This document shows, piece by piece, positions 58,737 through 64,000 of a stretch of DNA of 64,000 nt (its first letter is position 1; every line of letters begins with the position of its first letter). Both the position numbers and the translations under genes were made by a program. The DNA is taken from the NCBI RefSeq assembly GCF_002797855.1, contig NZ_PGFB01000003.1, positions 558,001 through 622,000 of the forward strand, written 5' to 3'. The notes beneath the pieces were generated by a model. That model saw only the letters and a list, made by a program, of their open reading frames with translations. It did no database searches and was not told the origin of the DNA. The DNA comes from Compostimonas suwonensis (GTDB lineage Bacteria > Actinomycetota > Actinomycetes > Actinomycetales > Microbacteriaceae).

Positions 58737-59042
58737 ATGGTCGCCCCGCTGTCCCGAGCCTCGAAGACGTTCGGGGAACGCGTGCGGGCCGAGCGGGCCG
58801 TCCTCGGCGCCAGCCAGGAGGAGCTGGCCGAGGGAACGGGTCTGCACTGGACCACGATCGGCAAGATCGAGCGGGGCGAGCGCAACCTCAGCCTGCACAA
58901 CATCGTGCGCATCGCGGCCGGCCTGGGGGTCAACCCGGGCGATCTCGTGGCGGATCTGAGCGACGACGACCTGCCGGAGCGCCCGCCGACCGTGAGCGGT
59001 ATCGAGCGGCTGAAGATGCTCCGCGAGCAGCAGGGGCGCTAG
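58737..59042 (+). CDS. XRE-family HTH protein, candidate restriction controller
   Basis: 101 aa. A standard five-helix HTH occupies about residues 10-66: FGERVRAERAVLGASQEELA, then LHWTTIGKIERGERNLSLHN and IVRIAAGLGVNPGDLVADL. Size and divergent position before mod/res match controller (C) proteins of restriction-modification systems, although those are usual in type II rather than type III. A polar tail of 30 residues follows the HTH. Codon use is GC-rich, unlike mod/res. Confidence 0.85.
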   Translation: MVAPLSRASKTFGERVRAERAVLGASQEELAEGTGLHWTTIGKIERGERNLSLHNIVRIAAGLGVNPGDLVADLSDDDLPERPPTVSGIERLKMLREQQGR

Positions 59043-59069
59043 GGGCGTCCGTCCGGGGTCGTGCTTCGA

Positions 59070-59084
59070 CGCGGGTGGCCCGCG
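59070..59084 (+). terminator. Short hairpin after the XRE gene
   Basis: CGCGGG and CCCGCG with a 3-nt loop, 28 nt after the stop. Confidence 0.45.
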
Positions 59085-59098
59085 TGGCGCGGGTGCGC

Positions 59099-59175
59099 GC
59101 GGAACAGGGCGGGTTCGCGGAACGCCGCATGCCGGCATCCGTCTTCTGGGCGTGGCGCTGAGCGGTCCTGTTCAG
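59099..59175. repeat. Palindromic element C
   Basis: GAACAGG (59102-59108) and CCTGTTC (59167-59173) are inverted and keep the same 64-nt spacing as A and B. The inner bases share TTCGCGG-x-ACGCCGC and GGCATCCG with element B, while the middle has drifted. It lies after the XRE gene. Confidence 0.7.
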
Positions 59176-59370
59176 CGAATGGGACGGGGCGCGTCGGATG
59201 ACTCGCGGCGGGCCAGACGCCTGCGAACCTCGTTCGGCCGCGTCGTTCGGTGCGAAATGGAGGAGTCTCGCGGGTCAGCGTGGGAAAACACGGGTGAATC
59301 GACCCTCTGCGCCCAGGATCTCCTGCATTCGGGAGGTCTCCCGGGAGGGGGTGTCTAGCAGAGGTGCGGG
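59176..59370. other. Intergenic, no gene seen
   Basis: This remaining part of the 328-bp gap between the XRE gene and the convergent gene at 59371 shows no credible coding sequence or clear palindrome. Confidence 0.5.
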
Positions 59371-60423
59371 CTAGTCGTGAGTCGGCGCTTCGGGGGCGGA
59401 AGCCGACGCCGGGGACGCCGGAGAAGAAGCGGGGGAAGCCGGGGGCGCGGGGCGGGACGCACGACGGGGGAGCGCCTTGCGGGCGGTGCTGCCGACGTTC
59501 TTCGCGGTGCTGCCGACGGTGCCGCTGAGGCTCTTCGCCGTGCTTCCGACGCCGCGCGCCGTGCTGCGACCGGCCGAGCCCGCGAGCTGGGCGACCGAGG
59601 AGGCGGCGCCGGTGACGGCCGTGCCGATCGAGGTTCCGAAGCGCGCGATGGCGGGGGTCGCGGCATCCACTCGCACAGTGCGTGGGCGGGGCTCGAGCAC
59701 CTCGGGCAGCACGAAGGGCGGCTGGCCGAACGCGAGTCGCGAGTTCTCGAGCACCTTGCGCCCGAGCAGGTGGTTGCCGGTGCCGCCGATGACGGCGCCG
59801 ATTCCGAAGGGCACGGCCTTGGCGAGGAAGCTCGCTCCGCCGCGTGCCGCGAACTGGCGAATGAAGGCGCCCTTGAGCCTGTCGACGAGCGGGCCGATAA
59901 CGGCCTTCGGCAGGCTGTTGGTGACGAGCTCGCCCCAGTAGACGTTGCGTGCGGCGCCCGAGCCGGTCACCTGGCCGGCGAGCTGGCGCACGAGGTCGGT
60001 GCCCTCCCTGCCCAGCATGAGGGTGAGCACGAGTGCACGGGCGCGGTCGGGGTTGTCGACGGCGATGCCGTGGATCTCGGAGACCGATTGCGCGAAGAGG
60101 GCCGTCGCCTCGAGGAAGCCCGCCGTCTCGACGCCCGAGAGCACGAGGGTCACGCCGGTGCCGATGCCCGGGATGACCGCGGTGGCGCCCACGGCCGCTC
60201 CGCCCGTCGTCACGGCCGCGAGGTAGCGGCGCTCGACGATGCGGATCAGCTCGGCCGGGCTCGCCTGCGGGTGACGCCGGCGGATGCCGCGGATGTGAGC
60301 CAGCACGACCGGTCGCTGTATCGCGAGCATCCGGTCCACGCCGCGCGCGACGGCGCTCGGAAGCTCCGCGCCTGTCGCGCTCGCTCCCGTCGACCCGATG
60401 ATCGGCTTCGGTTTTCTCGCCAT
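59371..60423 (-). CDS. Uncharacterised membrane-associated protein (EcsC-like)
   Basis: 350 aa starting MARKPKPIIGSTGASATGAE. It has an N-terminal helical region (ARGVDRMLAIQRPVVLAHIR), a hydrophobic hairpin (AAVGATAVIPGIGTGVTLVL), then the conserved-looking GFLEATALFAQSVSEIHGIA. FGIGAVIGGTGNHLLGRKVL is a second Gly-rich helix. The last 70 residues are Ser/Ala/Pro/Lys-rich with GS-TAK-SLSG-like repeats. I recall similar actinobacterial proteins placed loosely with EcsC; no function is established. Confidence 0.7.
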   Translation of the reverse strand: MARKPKPIIGSTGASATGAELPSAVARGVDRMLAIQRPVVLAHIRGIRRRHPQASPAELIRIVERRYLAAVTTGGAAVGATAVIPGIGTGVTLVLSGVETAGFLEATALFAQSVSEIHGIAVDNPDRARALVLTLMLGREGTDLVRQLAGQVTGSGAARNVYWGELVTNSLPKAVIGPLVDRLKGAFIRQFAARGGASFLAKAVPFGIGAVIGGTGNHLLGRKVLENSRLAFGQPPFVLPEVLEPRPRTVRVDAATPAIARFGTSIGTAVTGAASSVAQLAGSAGRSTARGVGSTAKSLSGTVGSTAKNVGSTARKALPRRASRPAPPASPASSPASPASASAPEAPTHD

Positions 60424-60502
60424 TCCGTCGATCCTATGCGTGCGGGCTGCGAGAATGCCGACGCGCACCCGGCATCCTCACCCCTCCCGTTCGCCTCCGC
60501 TG

Positions 60503-60587
60503 ACTCAAAACGACGGATATTTTGCCCTGGGGAGCCGGTTTGTCGCTCAAACCCCTCGATCCGAGCGAAATCTCCGTCGTTTTGAGT
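60503..60587. repeat. Palindromic element E
   Basis: ACTCAAAACGACGGA (60503-60517) and TCCGTCGTTTTGAGT (60573-60587) are perfect 15-bp arms, extendable to 20 with one mismatch (ATTT/AAAT). The loop is 55 nt. It lies 38 bp beyond the stop of the exporter ATPase gene on the minus strand and is flanked by GGGGC runs, so it may terminate the export operon. Confidence 0.8.
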
Positions 60588-60624
60588 GGCGGGGCGGGGC
60601 GGGGCGGGGCGGGGGGAGGCGGGG

Positions 60625-61413
60625 TCAGTGCTTGGGCGGGATGCCGTAGTCGGCGTTGTAGCGGTCGAGGATCTCGGAGATCGGGCCGTCGACCACGAGT
60701 GCGCCCTTGTCGAGGTAGAGGCCGCGCCGGCAGAAGCGGCGCAGGTCTTTCTCGTTGTGGGAGACGAAGAAGAGGGTGCGGCCTCCCGCGAGCAGCTCCT
60801 CGATGCGGCGGTAGCACTTCTCGCGGAAGGCCTTGTCGCCTACGGCGAGCACCTCGTCGACGAGGATGACGGGCTCCTCCAGCCTCGAGATCACGGAGAA
60901 GGCGATGCGCACCTTCATGCCGCTCGAGAGGTGCTTGTACGGGGTATCGAGGAAGTCGTGGATCTCGGCGAAGTCGATGATGTCGGTGAACCGGTCGTCG
61001 ATCTGGCGTTTTGTCATGCCGTGCAGGCCGGCGGTCAGGTAGACGTTGTCGCGAACCGTCAGGTCGTCGACGAACCCGCCGGTGATCTCGATGAGCGGGG
61101 CGACGCCCTCGCGCACGCGCACGGTGCCCTCATCGGGCAGCACGACACCGGCGACGAGCTTGAGCAGTGTCGACTTGCCCTGGCCGTTGCGACCGACGAC
61201 GCCGATAGCCTCGCCGCGCTCGACACGGAAGCTCACGTTCTTGAGCGCCCAGAACTCGCCCGGCCGCGCGCGGCGGTTGCGGCCCGCGAAGAGGTCTTTG
61301 AAGTTGCGGCGGCCGCGTTTGTTGCGACGGAACCGGATGCCGACATCCTGCAGCTCGATGACCGGGGTCGTCGCCCGTGCGCCCGTCGTCGGGCGGTCGA
61401 CGGCGCTCACCAT
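60625..61413 (-). CDS. Polysaccharide/teichoic-acid export ABC ATPase (TagH/Wzt-like)
   Basis: 262 aa. Walker A is GRNGQGKST, the signature LSSGMKVRIAFS (typical of polysaccharide exporters), and Walker B ILVDEVLAVGD. GGFVDDLTVRDNVYLTAGLH and YLDKGALVVDGPISEILDRY match TagH/RfbE. No C-terminal carbohydrate-binding extension is present. The ATG shares one base with the permease stop (TGATG), giving a coupled pair. It powers flipping of an undecaprenyl-linked wall polymer. Confidence 0.94.
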   Translation of the reverse strand: MVSAVDRPTTGARATTPVIELQDVGIRFRRNKRGRRNFKDLFAGRNRRARPGEFWALKNVSFRVERGEAIGVVGRNGQGKSTLLKLVAGVVLPDEGTVRVREGVAPLIEITGGFVDDLTVRDNVYLTAGLHGMTKRQIDDRFTDIIDFAEIHDFLDTPYKHLSSGMKVRIAFSVISRLEEPVILVDEVLAVGDKAFREKCYRRIEELLAGGRTLFFVSHNEKDLRRFCRRGLYLDKGALVVDGPISEILDRYNADYGIPPKH

Positions 61414-62213
61414 CAGATCTCCTTCAGCACGGCGCGCTCCGTGCGTGTGAAGACGAGCAGACCGACGGCGAGGAAGGCGAGCGACATCACGGCGCTCACG
61501 AGAACGAGGAACCAGTCGAGCTGCTCGGGGAAGAATCCGGCGCGGTAGAGGCTGAAGATGCCCGAGAGCGGGTTGAAGGCCGCCCAGAAGTGCAGGTTCT
61601 CGGGCAGGTCGCTCGTGCCGTAGATGATGGGGGAGGCGTAGAACAGGAAACGCAGCACGAGCTTGATCGCCCGCTCGAGGTCGCGGAAGAAGACGACGAG
61701 CGGCGCCACGATGAGCCCGATGCCGACGGTGAGCGCCAGCTGGATGAGGATCGCGAGGGGGAAGAGCACGAGGTCGGCGTTGACGGTCGCGCCGGCGAGG
61801 ATCGCGAACAGCGCGAGCACGGGAAGGCTCGCCAGGAACTCGATGCCTTTCGAGAGCACGAGCCGGTTGACCCAGATGGTGCGGGGGATCTTGGTGGAGC
61901 GGATGAGCTTCGCCTCGCGCAGGAATGCGCGTGTGCTGTCGGAGACCGAGCCGTTGAACCACATCCAGGGCAGCAGGGCCGAGAGCAGGAAGACGATGTA
62001 CGGCTCGGTTCCGACCGGTTTCTGGAACACCTGGGTGAAGACGAACCAGTAGATCCCCGCCATCACGAGGGGGTCGAGGATCGACCAGAAATAACCGAGA
62101 GCGGATGTCGAGTACCGCACCCGCAGGTCGCGGCGGGTCAGCAGCCAGAGTGAATGCCGGTACCGCGCGAACGGCGTGCGCTGCTGTGGGCGCACCTCGG
62201 CGTAAACACTCAC
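61413..62213 (-). CDS. Polysaccharide export ABC permease (TagG/Wzm-like)
   Basis: 266 aa, six helices in the ABC-2 pattern. RYRHSLWLLTRRDLRVRYST and SALGYFWSILDPLVMAGIYW are the family N-terminus; LRFLFYASPIIYGTSDLPEN and NPLSGIFSLYRAGFF the C-terminal signature. Partner of the downstream TagH-like ATPase; 38 bp after the nucleotidyltransferase gene. Confidence 0.94.
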   Translation of the reverse strand: MSVYAEVRPQQRTPFARYRHSLWLLTRRDLRVRYSTSALGYFWSILDPLVMAGIYWFVFTQVFQKPVGTEPYIVFLLSALLPWMWFNGSVSDSTRAFLREAKLIRSTKIPRTIWVNRLVLSKGIEFLASLPVLALFAILAGATVNADLVLFPLAILIQLALTVGIGLIVAPLVVFFRDLERAIKLVLRFLFYASPIIYGTSDLPENLHFWAAFNPLSGIFSLYRAGFFPEQLDWFLVLVSAVMSLAFLAVGLLVFTRTERAVLKEI

Positions 62214-62251
62214 GGGGTCTCTCTCAGTGTGGCGACACCCCGAGAGCCCTC

Positions 62252-62944
62252 TCAGACGAAGAGATTTGCCCTCTCGAGGTCTTCCGCGAAGTCAATCTCC
62301 ACCGCATAGAGATCGGAGATGTCTACCGGCTCGATGAGCAGTTTGTCCTGCTCAATGGCCAACTCTATGCCACGTTCGAAATAGTCCTGATCGCCCACGC
62401 GAGCCAGCTGGCGCACGAGCGTCGCCTTGTCTGCCGCCGAGACGTAGTTGATGCCGACGGCCTCGCCCAGCCCGCCCACGACGATCTTGGAGAGCTCCTT
62501 GATGTAGCCCTCGGCGCTCGTCGTGTACTTGACCTCTTCGTCGGACACCTTCGAGGTGTTCACGGTCACGAACGACTGCTCACGCGCGATCATGGCGGCC
62601 GCGCGGTCGAGGACGGCCGGGTCGAACACGACGTCGCCGTTCATCCACAGCACTCCTCCGCTCGACGACGCCTGGAGGGCGCGGAGCAGGCTCTTGGAGG
62701 TGTTGGTCTGGTCGTACTGCTCGTTGTAGACGAAGGAGGCGTCGGGGAAGGCCTCGATGATGTGCTCGAGCTTGTAGCCGACGACGAGGGTGACCTTGGC
62801 CGCGGTGCCGAAGGCGTGGTGGATGTTGTCGAACTGCTGCTGCATGATGGTGCGGCCGTCGCTCAGCTCGGTGAGCGGCTTGGGCAGCGAGCGGCCCAGA
62901 CGGCTGCCCATGCCGGCTGCCAGAATGACTACTTGGGTGGTCAC
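62252..62944 (-). CDS. Sugar/alcohol-phosphate nucleotidyltransferase
   Basis: 230 aa, MobA/GlmU-like fold. The nucleotide motif is VILAAGMGSRLGRSLPKPLT, and GVLWMNGDVVFD supplies the metal-binding Asp. ELAIEQDKLLIEPVDISDLY and AVEIDFAEDLERA resemble LicC-type phosphocholine or polyol-phosphate cytidylyltransferases. A CDP-activated alcohol from this enzyme would fit the CDP-alcohol transferase at 50355. GTG start with GAGGAG. First gene of the export operon. Confidence 0.88.
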   Translation of the reverse strand: MTTQVVILAAGMGSRLGRSLPKPLTELSDGRTIMQQQFDNIHHAFGTAAKVTLVVGYKLEHIIEAFPDASFVYNEQYDQTNTSKSLLRALQASSSGGVLWMNGDVVFDPAVLDRAAAMIAREQSFVTVNTSKVSDEEVKYTTSAEGYIKELSKIVVGGLGEAVGINYVSAADKATLVRQLARVGDQDYFERGIELAIEQDKLLIEPVDISDLYAVEIDFAEDLERANLFV

Positions 62945-63201
62945 GATTATCTCCTCACGTGTGCTGGGTGTCGTTGCCGCTCAGGCGCCTCGCCAGCGAG
63001 GTTTGCCTAGGGTTAACCCAGAAGTTGACTAGTGGACACACCGTTATGCCATTATCACCATATCTTGTGCCCTGCTCGCGGGGCAGGCCTTTGTGCGCTC
63101 TCGTTGTGGTTTTGTAATACGCCTGTCTTTCTTTGCGCCCGTTTCGCGCAACGCAGGGCGTGCAACGGGACACTCGCGCACCCTTCGAATAGGTTGGCTA
63201 T
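62945..63201. promoter_or_regulatory. Divergent promoter region (257 bp)
   Basis: It lies between the nucleotidyltransferase gene and the gene starting at 63202. It is AT-richer (CACCGTTATGCCATTATCACC, split at about 63040-63062) than its surroundings and contains a TAGGTT -10-like box at 63191-63196, just before the GTG at 63202. A pair CCCGTT / AACGGG near 63140-63172 could form a 30-nt loop hairpin. Confidence 0.4.
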
Positions 63202-64000
63202 GTGACTTCCGTACCGCCTTCTCCGCCCGACGATTCTTCGACGAGCGGGGCAGACGGCTCGGTCGAGTCGACCCCGCAGCCGCCCGGATCCGCGGGGGAA
63301 CGGGGCTCGGCCCAGCTGCCGGCGGCACCGCGCGCCGGGGCGAAACCGACGGGGCGCCCACCCGCCGCGAAGAAGCCCGCGGCACGTTCGGCGGCCGCAT
63401 CGCGCTCGACGGCGGCATCACGAGCCGCGGCTGCGGCGTCGGCCGAAGCTGAGAATACGCAGGATGCCGCGGCCGACGGCTCCTCGCCGGCGAAGACCAC
63501 CCCGGCGAAGCCCGCACCCGCCCGCCGCCCCGTCTCCTCGCGCTCACGGACCACGCGGAGCACCTCGGCGGCAGGCGCGTCGGCCTCGAGCGATTCCTCG
63601 ACGGATTCGCCGGGCTCGACGGATTCGCCGGGCTCACCGGTGCGACCGAGCCGCACGCCGGCCGCCTCGACGGCGAAGGCCGCGGCGCCGGGCTCCGGGG
63701 CGAAGACCTCTGCGGCGAAGACTCCCGCGGCACGGGCATCGGCGACGACTGCCGCGAAGACGTCGGCCCGGTCCGCCACGGCGAAGGCGGCGGCGTCATC
63801 GACCGCGAAGCCACCGACCGCGAAGCCGGCGACGAAGGCCCCCACCGCGAAGCCGGCGACGCCGCGTGCGCCGAGCTCGCGCACGACGGCGAGCCGCACC
63901 GGCAAACCCGCCGCGACCTCAGCCTCCGCCTCGGCGGCCAAGGCTCCGGCCACGAAGGCTCCGGCGGCGAAGGCTCCGGCGGCGAAGGCCGCGACGGCCG
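63202..64000 (+). CDS. Ala/Lys/Pro/Ser-rich protein, N-terminal part (runs off window)
   Basis: Reading from the GTG at 63202 (VTSVPPSPPDDSSTSGADG) gives 266 open codons to the window edge. The sequence is low complexity: STDSPG repeats near the middle, then many AAK and AKP units (STAKPPTAKPATKAP, KAPAAKAPAAKA), like a histone-H1-like or linker domain. There is no ribosome site; TAGGTT lies 5 nt before the start, so the message is probably leaderless. This may be the disordered N-terminus of a larger enzyme; downstream sequence is needed to know. Confidence 0.7.
   Translation, partial: MTSVPPSPPDDSSTSGADGSVESTPQPPGSAGERGSAQLPAAPRAGAKPTGRPPAAKKPAARSAAASRSTAASRAAAAASAEAENTQDAAADGSSPAKTTPAKPAPARRPVSSRSRTTRSTSAAGASASSDSSTDSPGSTDSPGSPVRPSRTPAASTAKAAAPGSGAKTSAAKTPAARASATTAAKTSARSATAKAAASSTAKPPTAKPATKAPTAKPATPRAPSSRTTASRTGKPAATSASASAAKAPATKAPAAKAPAAKAATA

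Noticed and set aside
63062-63083. Terminator stem GCCCTGC...GCAGGCC
   Set aside because: The stem has a mismatch in seven pairs and lies inside a divergent promoter region, so a terminator role is not convincing.

Overview
The window is about 70% GC and densely coded. Its wall-polymer genes, SufS-SufU pair, DtxR-type iron box, GTG starts and likely leaderless starts fit a high-GC Gram-positive actinobacterium. Gene content points to Micrococcales, most likely Microbacteriaceae; genus is not resolvable by eye. I found no tRNA, rRNA, CRISPR array, transposase or integrase. All names come from reading motifs, not from database searches.

Layout. 1-9.8 kb is a mosaic of small regulatory and transport units. 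It holds a TetR gene beside a decayed quinone oxidoreductase, an MFS pump, two unusual small proteins with extracellular-type folds, two VOC/hypothetical genes, an iron-box-controlled siderophore-interacting protein, and a MarR gene divergent from an isochorismatase-like hydrolase plus MFS operon. 10.0-13.4 kb holds sufS-sufU, a rhodanese and a sarcosine-oxidase-type flavoenzyme. 13.4-22.9 kb looks like an organosulfur (S-substituted cysteine) salvage locus: amino-acid ABC transporter, GNAT, LLM flavin monooxygenase, a divergent 657-aa FAD/NAD(P)-binding protein, a MetY-like enzyme and a PatB/MalY-like C-S lyase. It is followed directly by metF-metE (23.1-26.4 kb), so sulfur uptake and methionine synthesis sit side by side. 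26.8-29.6 kb is a small detoxification operon, then a secreted protein (29.8 kb).

30.8-37.5 kb makes and uses activated sugars: glmS, an NDP-sugar epimerase/decarboxylase, an NDP-sugar dehydrogenase and a membrane GT2 glycosyltransferase, with a lipoprotein. 37.6-42.7 kb holds two large regulators, a LuxR/MalT-like ATPase and an orphan PAS histidine kinase. Then come a Nit-type amidohydrolase, an aminotransferase, a lipoprotein plus PKD pair with a locally AT-richer segment, and an HtrA protease. 49.3-53.5 kb and 60.6-62.9 kb are wall-glycopolymer genes (GT2s, CDP-alcohol phosphotransferase, TagF-like transferase, TagGH-type exporter, nucleotidyltransferase). They are split by a type III restriction-modification island with its own divergent XRE regulator (53.7-59.0 kb). 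The window ends inside a long Ala/Lys/Pro/Ser-rich coding region.

The strongest new signals are three. (1) The 13.4-22.9 kb sulfur locus and its uncharacterised FAD protein. (2) A dispersed 3'-end palindromic element whose three copies keep AACAGG and CCTG exactly 64 nt apart. (3) Other gene-end palindromes, including a tandem pair at 43.7 kb.
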